This document shows positions 9,011 through 17,910 of a stretch of 52,231 nucleotides of DNA, in pieces. Made by a program: the position numbers and the translations under genes. Location of the stretch: assembly GCA_021805275.1 (NCBI GenBank), contig JAJZFQ010000111.1, forward strand, positions 1 through 52,231, read 5' to 3'. The DNA comes from Pseudomonadota bacterium (GTDB lineage Bacteria > Pseudomonadota > Gammaproteobacteria > Steroidobacterales > Steroidobacteraceae). Under the pieces are notes generated by a model, which was given only the letters and a program-made list of their open reading frames with translations, was not told the origin of the DNA and ran no database searches. Position 1 is the first letter of the stretch, and the number at the start of each line of letters is the position of its first letter.

Positions 9011-9048
9011 TTGAGCGATGCGCAGGCGGACAAATACTTATTGAGCGA
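9011..9048 (+). promoter_or_regulatory. Direct repeat TTGAGCGA spaced 30 bases, upstream of usp
   Basis: The octamer TTGAGCGA occurs at 9011-9018 and again at 9041-9048, about three helical turns apart, in the divergent region between the host-attachment-family gene and the usp gene. The spacing would place two bound regulators on the same DNA face. No known binding site is matched; the half-site TTGA alone is too short to call FNR. Confidence 0.3.
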
Positions 9049-9138
9049 CAGCCCCGCCCACGTTCATTCTGCGCCTGAGGATGCGGCATCAGGCTCGCTA
9101 TCCGGCCAGTGCCTCAACGATCACCAGAGACCACACAG

Positions 9139-9600
9139 ATGTACAAGCGGATATTGGTACCGATCGACGGCAGTCCCGCCTCCAATCTGGGGCTCGAGGA
9201 AGCCATCCACCTCGCCAAGGATCAGAATGCGGCGTTACGTCTTCTGCACGTGCTGAATGAGTGGCTGATGATTTCCCCGGACAGCACGGGCGCCAATCCG
9301 GGCGAGATGCAAGAAGCGCTGCGCAAGAGCGGCGACGCCCTGCTCAACGAGGCCGATGCGCGCGCCCGCGCCGCCGGCGTCACCGCGACCTCGGCACTGA
9401 TCGAGCAGATGGGCTCGCCGGTCGGTGCCGCCGTCCTGCGCCACGCCGAGGAGTGGTCTGCCGATCTGATCGTCTGCGGCACACACGGCCGCCACGGCGT
9501 CCGACGCCTGGTGCTCGGCAGCGACGCCGAGTACATCGTCCGTCACACCCGTGTGCCGGTGTTGCTGCGCCATTATCCTGCCGAAGGCGAGAAGAGCTGA
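9139..9600 (+). CDS. Universal stress protein, UspA family
   Basis: A 153-residue single-domain Usp. It begins MYKRILVPIDGSPASNLGLEEAI, the classic strand-1/ATP-loop start with Asp in PIDGS. It has DLIVCGTHGRHGVRRLVLGS near residue 120, which matches the G-x2-G-x9-G-S ATP-binding pattern, and ends with YIVRHTRVPVLL. It is therefore probably an ATP-binding Usp, unlike the tandem protein at 5621-6535. The Met at 9139 is favoured because the beta strand begins there. It is followed within 70 bases by a CBS-pair gene. Confidence 0.92.
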   Translation: MYKRILVPIDGSPASNLGLEEAIHLAKDQNAALRLLHVLNEWLMISPDSTGANPGEMQEALRKSGDALLNEADARARAAGVTATSALIEQMGSPVGAAVLRHAEEWSADLIVCGTHGRHGVRRLVLGSDAEYIVRHTRVPVLLRHYPAEGEKS

Positions 9601-9666
9601 AGCGATTCACCGGCCCACCGCACGTGGTGCCGCTCGCGCCGCGCGCAACGTACAGGAGACCCGCAT

Positions 9667-10143
9667 ATGCTCGTCGAGAATCTCATGTCCAGACAGGTCC
9701 AGTCCTGCCGGGTGGGCGATTCGCTCGCCCGTGCAGCTGAGCTGATGTGGCAGCACGACTGCGGCGCGGTACCCGTTTGCTCCGGCGAGGGAGCACGGCG
9801 AGTCGCCGGCGTGATTACCGACCGTGATATCTGCATGAGCGCGCTGTTCAGCGGCCGGCCGCTGAGCGATCTGCGCGTGAACGAGGCGATGTCGAAGTCG
9901 GTGACCGCCGTGCGGCCGTCCGATTCCCTGGCGCAGGCCGAGCGCGTGATGCGCGATGCACACGTACGCCGCCTGCCCGTGCTCGATCACGACGGCGGCC
10001 TCGTCGGCATGATTTCACTTGCGGATCTTGCACGCGAGGCAGCCCGCGAGCGCGTCCAGCCGCGCAAGGAGATCACCGAGACCGATATCGGCAACACCCT
10101 GGCGGCGATCTGCATACAGCCGCGCCGCACGCTCGCCGCCTGA
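9667..10143 (+). CDS. CBS-domain pair protein
   Basis: A 158-residue protein made of two CBS motifs (about residues 8-60 and 75-125) and nothing else recognisable. CBS pairs bind adenosyl ligands such as AMP, ATP or S-adenosylmethionine and act as energy sensors. Typical phrases are MSRQVQSCRVGDSLARAAELM, DCGAVPVC, GVITDRDICM, VRPSDSLAQAERVM and RRLPVLDHDGGLVGMISLADL. AGGAG at 9654-9658 lies 8 bases before the ATG. Small CBS proteins of this kind are common beside usp and hibernation-factor genes, as here. Confidence 0.92.
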   Translation: MLVENLMSRQVQSCRVGDSLARAAELMWQHDCGAVPVCSGEGARRVAGVITDRDICMSALFSGRPLSDLRVNEAMSKSVTAVRPSDSLAQAERVMRDAHVRRLPVLDHDGGLVGMISLADLAREAARERVQPRKEITETDIGNTLAAICIQPRRTLAA

Positions 10144-10220
10144 GCGGTCCCGGGACCGATCCGGCGGGGCAAGCCCCGCGGCATACGCCGCATCAGACTC
10201 ACTCGTTCAGGGGACGATCG

Positions 10221-10697
10221 ATGACGTTTCCGATCCAGGTCAGCTTTCAACAGATGGAGCCTTCGCCGGCGCTGCGCGAGCGGATCCGCGAGCTCGCGGC
10301 GCGGTTGGAACGCTTCAGTCCCAGCATCCTGCGCTGTCGAGTACGGGTCGAGCGCCCGGCGCAGCACAAGCAGCAAGGTGGGCTGCACGATATCCGCATC
10401 GACATCTCCGTTCCGGACGATGAAATCGTCGTGCGTCATAGCCATGCCGACGATCACGCTCACGAGAATGCCTATGTCGCACTGCGCGACGCGTTTAACG
10501 CAGCGCGGCGACAGTTGGAGAACTACGAGCGCAGGCGCCGCGGGGAGATCAAGCGCCGAGACGGCATCGCGCAGCCGGCACCGAACTCGCGCCCATCATC
10601 CCGCGCTCGCCGCAAAGTCCCGCCTCCCGGGGCGGAGGCGAGCGCACCGAACGATGCAGTGGTCGTTCCGTTCGTGACGCGCCAAACGCGTCGCTGA
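10221..10697 (+). CDS. Ribosome hibernation promoting factor, HPF/RaiA family
   Basis: A 158-residue protein of the sigma-54 modulation/HPF/YfiA family, which binds the 30S subunit and inactivates ribosomes under stress. The fold is recognisable from the first strand (MTFPIQVSFQQMEPSPALRERI), the helix ELAARLERFSPSILRCRVRVE, the strand LHDIRIDISVPDDEIVVRH and the helix NAYVALRDAFNAARRQLENYERRRR. The roughly 45-residue tail is basic and proline-rich and lacks the long-HPF dimerisation domain, so it is a short form with an odd tail. AGGGGAC precedes the ATG. It closes the stress block. Confidence 0.82.
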   Translation: MTFPIQVSFQQMEPSPALRERIRELAARLERFSPSILRCRVRVERPAQHKQQGGLHDIRIDISVPDDEIVVRHSHADDHAHENAYVALRDAFNAARRQLENYERRRRGEIKRRDGIAQPAPNSRPSSRARRKVPPPGAEASAPNDAVVVPFVTRQTRR

Positions 10698-11035
10698 GCA
10701 TCACGAACGTTGAATCAGTGCCGGCCGCAGAGGGGTCTGACACGCGGGCAGGCCCATAGGCCCGCGGGCATACGCCCCCGGCCGCCAGCGTCCGCGCGGT
10801 GCCCGCTCGAGCGGGAGCGAGGCCGGCATGACCCGGCAATGCATGCGGATGGATCGGCACGTCGCGTCGAGGATCGAGTTGTCCAATCAGTGCCGGAAGC
10901 GGGACAACACGCCCGCCTTGCCCCTCATCTGCAGGTTCACGCCCGCAGCCTGGAGCGGCGCTCTTCCCCGGAGAGCCGGTCGGCCTGTGTATCGGCGCCA
11001 ACCGTTGAGCGCCGCACAGCGCGCGCCGCCGTCGC
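10698..11035. other. Non-coding gap of 338 bases
   Basis: Between the hibernation factor and the convergent CoA-transferase gene no frame with convincing coding character is visible. It holds a 14-base perfect palindrome, CCCGCTCGAGCGGG (10802-10815), and an imperfect GC-rich repeat around 10741-10775, either of which could end transcription. Otherwise nothing was recognised. Confidence 0.5.
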
Positions 11036-12274
11036 TCAAATGACCCGCTTGGCCGCGAGAGCGTCGAGCCGCTCGACGCTCAGTCCAAGAAGCTCGCTGA
11101 GCACCGAGCGCGTATCCGCCCCGAGCGCCGGGGGCGCATGCCGATACTGCACCGGCGTGCCGGACAGATGCAGCGGACTGGCGACCTGCGGCACGCCGCG
11201 CCCGTCCGCCCGCAGCATCTCGAACTGCATTCCGCGTGCCCGGACCTGAGGATCTGCGAATACCGCATCCAGCGCATTGACCGGGCCGCAGGGAACCTGC
11301 GCATGCTCCAGCCGTTCGATCCACTGGGCTGTCGTTCGCCTCGTGAGCACCGCGCACATCTCGGTAATCAAGGCATCACGGTGCACGACGCGCGCCGCGT
11401 TCGAGGCAAAGCGCGCATCGGTAGACCAGTCGGGACAACCGACTTCCGCCGCCAGCCGCGCGAACTGGCCGTCGTTTCCGACCGCGATGATCATCCGACC
11501 GTCCGCCGTCGGGAAGTCCTGATACGGCACGATGTTCGGGTGCGCATTGCCCATGCAGCCCGGCACGTGGCCGCCAACGAGGTAGTTCATCGCCTGGTTG
11601 GCCAGGCAGGCCACTTGCACGTCGAACAACCCGACGTCGATCTGCTGCCCTTCGCCGGTGCGCTCGCGGTGCGCGAGCGCTGCCAGAACCCCGACCGCCG
11701 CGTACAGCCCGGAGAAAAGATCGGTGACGGCGACGCCGGCCTTGAGCGGACCGGCGCCCGGCTGTCCCTCCGGCACGCCGGTGAGACTCATCAGGCCGCT
11801 CATGGCCTGAATGATGAAGTCATAGCCAGGCCGGGCGGCGTAAGGTCCGGACTGCCCGAACCCGCTGATCGAGCAATAGATGAGGCGCGGATTGATGCGC
11901 CGCAGGCTCGCGTAATCGAGCCCGTGGGCCGCCAGACTGCCGACTTTGAAGTTCTCGATCACCACGTCCGCGCGCGCCGCGAGCGCCTGCACGATCTCAC
12001 GCCCCTCGCGTGTCGTGAAATCGACCGTCAGCGAGCTCTTGTTCCGGTTCGCGCACAGATAGTACGCCGCATCGCCCGGTCCGGCCCGGGTCGCCGGCAC
12101 GAACGGCGGACCCCACGAGCGCGTCTCGTCACCGCTGCCCGGCCGCTCGATCTTGTACACCGTGGCGCCAAGGTCACCGAGGATCTGACTCGCCCAAGGT
12201 CCGGCGAGCACCCGCGACAGATCGAGCACGGTCAGGTGCGACAGGGCACTCGGGGCGGTTGACGACGGATTCAC
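11036..12274 (-). CDS. CaiB/BaiF family (class III) CoA-transferase
   Basis: Moves CoA between carboxylic acids; the substrate cannot be read from the sequence. The 412-residue protein shows the family pattern: LTVLDLSRVLAGPWASQILGDLGATVYKIERPGSGDETRSWGPPF at the N-terminus, then YYLCANRNKSSLTVDF, ADVVIENFKVG, and YDFIIQAMSGLMSLTG with VTDLFSGLYA, where the catalytic Asp is expected. The start codon is GTG with no strong ribosome-binding site, but the conserved region begins 13 residues in, so no later start fits. Next to a TonB-dependent receptor on the same strand, it may serve catabolism of an imported organic acid. Confidence 0.9.
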   Translation of the reverse strand: MNPSSTAPSALSHLTVLDLSRVLAGPWASQILGDLGATVYKIERPGSGDETRSWGPPFVPATRAGPGDAAYYLCANRNKSSLTVDFTTREGREIVQALAARADVVIENFKVGSLAAHGLDYASLRRINPRLIYCSISGFGQSGPYAARPGYDFIIQAMSGLMSLTGVPEGQPGAGPLKAGVAVTDLFSGLYAAVGVLAALAHRERTGEGQQIDVGLFDVQVACLANQAMNYLVGGHVPGCMGNAHPNIVPYQDFPTADGRMIIAVGNDGQFARLAAEVGCPDWSTDARFASNAARVVHRDALITEMCAVLTRRTTAQWIERLEHAQVPCGPVNALDAVFADPQVRARGMQFEMLRADGRGVPQVASPLHLSGTPVQYRHAPPALGADTRSVLSELLGLSVERLDALAAKRVI

Positions 12275-12401
12275 GGCGCGCGACTCAGCGGGAAAACGCC
12301 ATCATACCTCGGCAGCGCGGGCAAAATGGCGTCCCGGATCCCCCCCCGGCCCGATGCCTGCGCCCGCACGCCAGCGGGCGCAGGCCGCGCCGTTCGCTCG
12401 C

Positions 12402-15047
12402 CTACTCGTGCTTCTGGAAGCTGTAGTGAAAGTTCAGCTCGATGACCCGCGGCCGCATCGGCGTTTCCGTCAGGATGAACAGCCCCGCGCTCGAGGACAG
12501 ACTCTTGTTCACATTGGTGAGATTTGTGCCGTCCAACGAGACCGACCAATCGCCCTTGGACACCCCGATCGAGGCATCATAGGTGGTCCAACTCGGCTGC
12601 TGGTAGATCGCCAGGTACCCGGTGGCCGAGTGCGTCTGAGCCTGGTGCTGGAAGCCGACTTGCACGAACGGCAGGTAGGAACCCACGAGCCAGTCGTAAC
12701 GCACGCGCAGGTTCGCCTCGAACGGCGGCGCGTACGCAAGCGAGCTGCCCTGAGGGCCGTAGACGTTCGGCACGGCGACCGGCGCACCCTGCTGGTAGCG
12801 CGTCGTGATCGGCTTGCCAAAATCCGGGTTGGCAGGATTATTGTCGATCAGGGCCGGTGAATTGACCAGGTTGCTGCTGTTCCAGGCTGCCGATCCCTGC
12901 ACTGACAGTCCGGTGAACAGTCGCGCCGCCAGCTGCATCTCCGCACCGCGCACCCGGTAGAACGGCCCGTTGGTCTGGAACGTCACGTTACCGAACCCGC
13001 ACGACGGGCAGAACAGCGCCGTCTGCACGTTGTCCCAATTCTCCTGATAGACGGCGCCGTCGAACATCATGTGGTGGTTGAACCACTCCGACTTCCACCC
13101 GACCTCGTTGTTGGTCAGCAGGTCCGGTCCATCATATTTGGGCGTAATGTACTGAGCCACCCCGTTGGCGTCGGGCAGCAATTTCTTCGCACCCCGGTTG
13201 AACGTTCCTGGGCGGTAGCCCTGCGAATAGGTGTAATACACCATCAGATTTGGCGTGATATGCCAGCTGAGGTTTGCCCGGCCGAGATGCCCGGTGTTGA
13301 CCTGACTATTTGGGTTCTGCAGATTGAGGTTCACACCGTTCGAAGTCGTGCAGCGCCCGAAGTAGCTCGTCGGGCTAAACGCCTTGCAGTAGAAGCTGCC
13401 GATGTCCCCACCGAGCAGCTGCTCGTACATGTCGAAATAGCGGATCCCGCCGGTGATGGTCAGAACTTTAGGCACGATGTCGTAACTGACCGACACGAAG
13501 GCCGCCTTCTGCGTGAAGGTCTGCTGCTCATCATCGGTGAAGGCCGTGATTGAATTGCGCAGTCCAGGACTGTTGGCCGACTCTCCCGGCGGCGGGCCGA
13601 TCGGCAGGAAGCAGTTGGACGTCGGGCCGCCCGGCGCGCACTGTGGCACGCTGCGATACAGCCAATTCGAAACATCGTTGACGTGATCGTCCTCGTAGAA
13701 CAGGCCCACCAGGCCGCGCAGCCGCCAGTCGTCCGGGGTGCTCAGGCGCAGCTCCTGGCTGAGGTGATCGTTGTGCACAGCATCCTGCCAGACCTGTGCC
13801 GGCGAATAACAGGTCGCGTTCGGGTTGCCGACGTGCGAGGAATAGGTGACGCCCGTGCACTGGTAGTAGTAGCCATATCGGCCGCGCGCATAGTTCGTGT
13901 AGTCGCCCTGGGACTGCACGTCGCGCGACAGATACGAGCCGGCGTAGACGAGACTGAGCGGGCCCACCTCGCCATGGATGGTCAGCGCCGTATTCTCGAA
14001 CCGGTCGTGATCGTACGCCGGCTCGAACAGATTGACCGACAGCGGCGGCAGCGGCTGCCCGCCGCTCGGCTGCCCCGAAGCACTGAGCACCGTGCCCTCA
14101 GAGCCATAGGGCATCTGGTAAAAGACGCCCTGTGCGTCCATCGTCTGATAGGTCTGTTCGAGCAGCGCACTCCAGTTGTCATTGATCTTCCAGAGCACCG
14201 AGGCCCGCCCGCCCTTGTAAGTCACCGGATTGATGTGATTCGCGGCGATCTGATAATTGTTGATCGAGACGCTGTTCGTGGGCACGACGCCGCCGTTCTC
14301 CAGCGCGAGTCCGAGGTCCGTGCCACTGCGCGAGAAGGTCGCCGGAAGATTATTGATATAGCCGCCGCGGTTGTCGGTGAACACGACGAAGCGCGCGGCC
14401 AGCTTGCCCGGAATCAGCGGCAGATTAAACACGGCGTTGGCGTTGCTGTTCGGATCGCCGTGCGCCGTCACGCCGTAACCCGCATTGACGACGGCTTGAA
14501 ACGTGTTCAGCCGGGGCTTGTTGGTGATGTAGCGGATGACGCCGGCCTGGGCGCCCGCGCCGAACAGCGTCCCCTGCGGGCCCTCCAGCACCTCAATACG
14601 CTGCAGGTCGACCGCATAGACGTCCAGCTGCCGGTCGGGCATCGCGGTGGACTGGTTGTCGATGTACAACGCGACGTTCGGGAACTGGCCGCCGGCCGTG
14701 TTGGCGAAGCCCCCGGCGCCAAGACTGAGCCCACGCATGAACAGACTCTGGTTGCCCGGCCCAAGGCCGCCGATGGTCACGTTCGGGACATACTTGATGT
14801 AGTCCGAGAGCGTCTGGACGTGCAGATTTTCCAGCGTCTTTCCGGTCAGCGTCTGGATTGCAAACGGCACGTTCTGCACGTTGCGCGCCCGGCGCGTCGC
14901 GGTAACGATCACCTCGGACAGCTGCGAAGAGTCTGCCGCGGTGCTCGACGTCGAGCTCGGCGTTGCGCTCGCGGCCAGTACCGCATGCGCGGCGGAAGCA
15001 GCCAGGATGGCCGCTACGGTGCGTGACAGTTTGCTTTGACGTGACAT
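12402..15047 (-). CDS. TonB-dependent outer-membrane receptor
   Basis: An 881-residue outer-membrane transporter energised by TonB. A signal peptide (MSRQSKLSRTVAAILAAS, cleaved near AVLAAS) is followed by a Ser/Thr-rich linker. The plug domain starts at LSEVIVTATRRARNVQNVPFAI and includes RGLSLGAGG and RIEVLEGPQGTLFGAGAQAGVIRYITNKP. The rest is a beta-barrel of alternating strands ending in an aromatic-rich last strand (RVIELNFHYSF) plus four residues. The start at 15047 has GGGGAA upstream; 18 further in-frame codons upstream do not fit a signal peptide. The plug style is that of receptors for plant or aromatic compounds in Steroidobacter/Sphingomonas relatives. The substrate is unknown. 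Confidence 0.93.
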   Translation of the reverse strand: MSRQSKLSRTVAAILAASAAHAVLAASATPSSTSSTAADSSQLSEVIVTATRRARNVQNVPFAIQTLTGKTLENLHVQTLSDYIKYVPNVTIGGLGPGNQSLFMRGLSLGAGGFANTAGGQFPNVALYIDNQSTAMPDRQLDVYAVDLQRIEVLEGPQGTLFGAGAQAGVIRYITNKPRLNTFQAVVNAGYGVTAHGDPNSNANAVFNLPLIPGKLAARFVVFTDNRGGYINNLPATFSRSGTDLGLALENGGVVPTNSVSINNYQIAANHINPVTYKGGRASVLWKINDNWSALLEQTYQTMDAQGVFYQMPYGSEGTVLSASGQPSGGQPLPPLSVNLFEPAYDHDRFENTALTIHGEVGPLSLVYAGSYLSRDVQSQGDYTNYARGRYGYYYQCTGVTYSSHVGNPNATCYSPAQVWQDAVHNDHLSQELRLSTPDDWRLRGLVGLFYEDDHVNDVSNWLYRSVPQCAPGGPTSNCFLPIGPPPGESANSPGLRNSITAFTDDEQQTFTQKAAFVSVSYDIVPKVLTITGGIRYFDMYEQLLGGDIGSFYCKAFSPTSYFGRCTTSNGVNLNLQNPNSQVNTGHLGRANLSWHITPNLMVYYTYSQGYRPGTFNRGAKKLLPDANGVAQYITPKYDGPDLLTNNEVGWKSEWFNHHMMFDGAVYQENWDNVQTALFCPSCGFGNVTFQTNGPFYRVRGAEMQLAARLFTGLSVQGSAAWNSSNLVNSPALIDNNPANPDFGKPITTRYQQGAPVAVPNVYGPQGSSLAYAPPFEANLRVRYDWLVGSYLPFVQVGFQHQAQTHSATGYLAIYQQPSWTTYDASIGVSKGDWSVSLDGTNLTNVNKSLSSSAGLFILTETPMRPRVIELNFHYSFQKHE

Positions 15048-15306
15048 GCAAGGTTCCCCGTTTTGTTGGCGAACCAGCGCAGCATTGCTGCCCGTTCGCA
15101 CCGCGTTGCTGTTCTGGATTTGGTGCGCAGCCGCGTCGTGCCCACCCCAAAGTGCGCGCAGCCCGTCCTAGTGGCTGCCCGAGCGTAACGCCCATCAGGC
15201 GTCTGGGCTTGAACGTATTCGACGGTCAATGTTCTGTTTGCGGCGGGAGCGCTCCACCCCGAGGGGCACGCGACCGTCCGCTGCGGGGCGCCGCCCCCGC
15301 CGGCAC

Positions 15307-16230
15307 TCAGCTCGTGAGCTGCGTGGCGCTGCCGCGCTCCTCCATGAGCCATTGGCGGAATTCCGCGACCACTTCATCTTCGCCGCGGCCTGGCGGCTCG
15401 ACGATGTAGTAGCCGCGGTCGGTCCGCATCGGCGTGCGGGTCAGGCACACGAGCTGGCCGTTTTGCACCAGCTCATCAATCAGCGGACGCCAACCGAGAG
15501 CAATGCCCTGGCCGAGCAGTGCCGCCTGCAGAACCAGCTGGTAATTATTGAATATCAGGTCGTGGCTGCGCCTACCCGTCGGCGTGCCCTGCTCGGCGAA
15601 CCAGTCGGCCCACGACATCCAGCGGGGCGGATCGGACGCCGCAAGATGCAGCAACCGCTCGTTACGAAGATCTACTGCATCCTCGAGTGACCGACGGCGC
15701 GCATATTCCGGGGTGCACACCGGATGGACGGTCTCGGGGAACCACTGCACGATGCGTTTGGCGCGCCAATCGCCGTCGCCGAACCACACGGCGACATCGG
15801 CATCGGCCTGCCGAAGATCGACCTGGCGCTGCGCGGTCACCAACTGCACCTCGACCTCCGGCACGCGCTCGCCCCAGCGCCCGAGCCTGGGGATGAGCCA
15901 CCACGCCGCGAAACCATAGTCGGTACACACCTGGAGAATCTTCGGCCCGCCGCGTCGGCGCAGGGTCAGGACGACCTCGTGCATGGTCGTAAGTCCCTGA
16001 CCGACGGCATCGAGCAGCTGTACTCCGGCGGGAGTCAGCACGACTCCGCGATGCTGTCGACGGAACAGCGCCATGCCGAGGCGGGACTCGAGAAAGCTGA
16101 TCTGATGGCTCACCGCCGGTTGCGTCATGCCGAGTTCGGCAGCCGCGCTGCTGAAATTCAGGTGCCGGCCGGCCGCCTCGAAGACGAGCAGGCTATTGAG
16201 CGGCGGCAATCGGGCGAACCGTCTAGCCAT
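15307..16230 (-). CDS. LysR-type regulator, choline-sulfate utilisation type
   Basis: A 307-residue LysR-family activator. The N-terminal winged helix-turn-helix (about residues 8-66) reads LNSLLVFEAAGRHLNFSSAAAELGMTQPAVSHQISFLESRLG, a GcvA-like subgroup sequence. The effector domain starts near KILQVCTDYGFAAWWLIPRLG. It is divergent from betC across 101 bases, and LysR genes of this subgroup typically sit beside choline sulfatase and control it. Choline-O-sulfate or choline as the inducer is therefore an inference from context. Candidate operators lie in the intergenic region. Confidence 0.9.
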   Translation of the reverse strand: MARRFARLPPLNSLLVFEAAGRHLNFSSAAAELGMTQPAVSHQISFLESRLGMALFRRQHRGVVLTPAGVQLLDAVGQGLTTMHEVVLTLRRRGGPKILQVCTDYGFAAWWLIPRLGRWGERVPEVEVQLVTAQRQVDLRQADADVAVWFGDGDWRAKRIVQWFPETVHPVCTPEYARRRSLEDAVDLRNERLLHLAASDPPRWMSWADWFAEQGTPTGRRSHDLIFNNYQLVLQAALLGQGIALGWRPLIDELVQNGQLVCLTRTPMRTDRGYYIVEPPGRGEDEVVAEFRQWLMEERGSATQLTS

Positions 16231-16331
16231 TACTTGTCCTTATACCAGCATGAAGAAATTATCACTTCACCGCCTGGACTGAATCAAGTGATCATGAGGG
16301 ACCTGCAGCCACCTGCGCGACGGCGGAATCC
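16231..16331. promoter_or_regulatory. Divergent LysR-betC control region with two palindromic motifs
   Basis: It holds CTT-N11-AAG at 16239-16255, which obeys the LysR T-N11-A rule and starts 9 bases upstream of the regulator's start codon, where autoregulation would act. It also holds ATCACTT-N18-AAGTGAT at 16261-16292. The 32 bases 16239-16270 match 20712-20743, just after choV, at 23 of 32 positions without gaps. The region is AT-rich compared with its flanks. Confidence 0.5.
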
Positions 16332-17843
16332 ATGGCAAGTCGACCAAATTTCCTCATTCTCATGGCCGATCAGCTCGCCGCTTCGGCCCTACCTGCTTAT
16401 GGGAACCGCGTCGCCAAGACTCCGCACCTGAATGCGCTCGCCGAGCGCAGCGTGGTCTTTCGCTCCGCGTACTGCAACAGCCCGCTGTGCGCGCCATCGC
16501 GCTTCGCTTTCATGACCGGGCGGCTCCCTTCCAGGATCGGCGCGCACGACAACGCCGCGGAGCTGCCCGCACATATTCCGACCTTCGCGCACTACCTGCG
16601 CGCCGCCGGCTACCGCACCTCGCTCAGCGGTAAGATGCACTTCTGCGGGCCTGATCAGCTGCACGGCTTCGAGCAGCGACTGACCACCGACATCTACCCG
16701 GCGGACTTCGGCTGGACGCCTGATTGGCTGAACTTCGACCAACGCCTCAGCTGGTATCACAACATGGACTCAGTCACGCTGGCCGGCCCGTGCGTCCGGA
16801 CCAACCAGATCGACTTCGACGATGAAGTGATCTTCCAGGCGAAGCGCCACTTGTTCGATATTGGCCGCGGGAACGACAAGCGGCCGTTCTGTCTGGTGGT
16901 CTCGATGACCCACCCGCACGATCCTTTCGCGATCCCGACCGAATACTGGAACCGCTACAACGACGCGGAAATCGACATGCCCCGCGTGCAGATCAAGCCC
17001 GAGGATCTCGATCCCCATTCGCGACGGTTGCGCTACGTCTGCGGAATGGATGCACAGGCCATCACCACCGAGCAGGTGCACGCGGCGCGACGCGCCTATT
17101 ACGGTGCGATTTCCTACGTCGATGACCAGTTCGGATCAGTGTTGCGCGCCCTCGCCGACGCCCGGCTTGCGCAGGACACGATCGTCATCCTCCTCGGCGA
17201 TCACGGGGAGATGCTCGGGGAGCGCGGCCTTTGGTACAAGATGAGCTTCTTCGAGGGCTCATCCCGCATCCCGCTGATGGTGCATGCGCCCCAGCAGTTC
17301 ACACCCGGCACGGTTGCCCAATCGGTGTCGTCGGTCGACTTGCTGCCCACCCTCGCCGAGCTCGCCGGCGACGGCAAAGCCCCCGAATACGCGACCGAAC
17401 TGGACGGCCGCAGCCTGCTGCCGCACCTGCAGCGACACTCGGGGCACGACGAGGTGATCGGCGAATACCTCGGCGAGGGGGCGATCGCGCCGATTGTGAT
17501 GATCCGCCGCGGGCCGCATAAGTTCGTCCACTGCCCTGCGGACCCGGATCAGCTCTACGATCTGACACAGGATCCCGACGAGGTGCACAACCGGTCCGGT
17601 CTCGAGAAGGCCCTGACCAGCCAGTTCCGCGCGGAGGTGCAGCGGCGCTGGTCGCTCGAATCACTTCATGCCCAAGTGATCGCAAGTCAGCGCCAAAGAC
17701 GGCTCGTCGCTGCGGCGCTCAGCCAGGGCCGGCCGACCTCATGGGACCACCAGCCGTTCATTGATGCGAGCCAGCAATACGTGCGCAATCACATGACACT
17801 CGATGAAACCGAAGCGGCCGCACGCTTTCCGCGCCCGAGGTAA
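16332..17843 (+). CDS. betC: Choline-O-sulfatase
   Basis: Hydrolyses choline-O-sulfate to choline and sulfate. The 503-residue protein starts RPNFLILMADQLAASALPAYG (metal-binding Asp) and has the sulfatase signature CAPSR with Cys53 as the residue converted to formylglycine. It continues with YRTSLSGKMHFCGPDQLHGFEQR, VSMTHPHDPF and LGDHGEMLGERGLWYKMSFFE. The SGKMHFCGPDQLHGF segment and a C-terminal region like the choline-sulfatase extension (ESLHAQVIASQRQRRLVAAAL) point to BetC rather than a generic sulfatase. No signal peptide is visible, so it is cytoplasmic. The choline ABC transporter genes follow after 67 bases, giving uptake plus hydrolysis. Formylglycine-generating enzyme is not in the window. 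Confidence 0.93.
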   Translation: MASRPNFLILMADQLAASALPAYGNRVAKTPHLNALAERSVVFRSAYCNSPLCAPSRFAFMTGRLPSRIGAHDNAAELPAHIPTFAHYLRAAGYRTSLSGKMHFCGPDQLHGFEQRLTTDIYPADFGWTPDWLNFDQRLSWYHNMDSVTLAGPCVRTNQIDFDDEVIFQAKRHLFDIGRGNDKRPFCLVVSMTHPHDPFAIPTEYWNRYNDAEIDMPRVQIKPEDLDPHSRRLRYVCGMDAQAITTEQVHAARRAYYGAISYVDDQFGSVLRALADARLAQDTIVILLGDHGEMLGERGLWYKMSFFEGSSRIPLMVHAPQQFTPGTVAQSVSSVDLLPTLAELAGDGKAPEYATELDGRSLLPHLQRHSGHDEVIGEYLGEGAIAPIVMIRRGPHKFVHCPADPDQLYDLTQDPDEVHNRSGLEKALTSQFRAEVQRRWSLESLHAQVIASQRQRRLVAAALSQGRPTSWDHQPFIDASQQYVRNHMTLDETEAAARFPRPR

Positions 17844-17910
17844 TCCCAACCCCGTGCGCCGGCCTGCCACTTTCGACTGCGGCGGTCAGCAGCAACGATC
17901 CCCGAGCGCC

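Noticed and set aside
13683..15026. Long forward frame opposite the TonB-dependent receptor
   Set aside because: Shadow frame of the receptor gene, with Arg/Val/Asp-rich composition and no domain.
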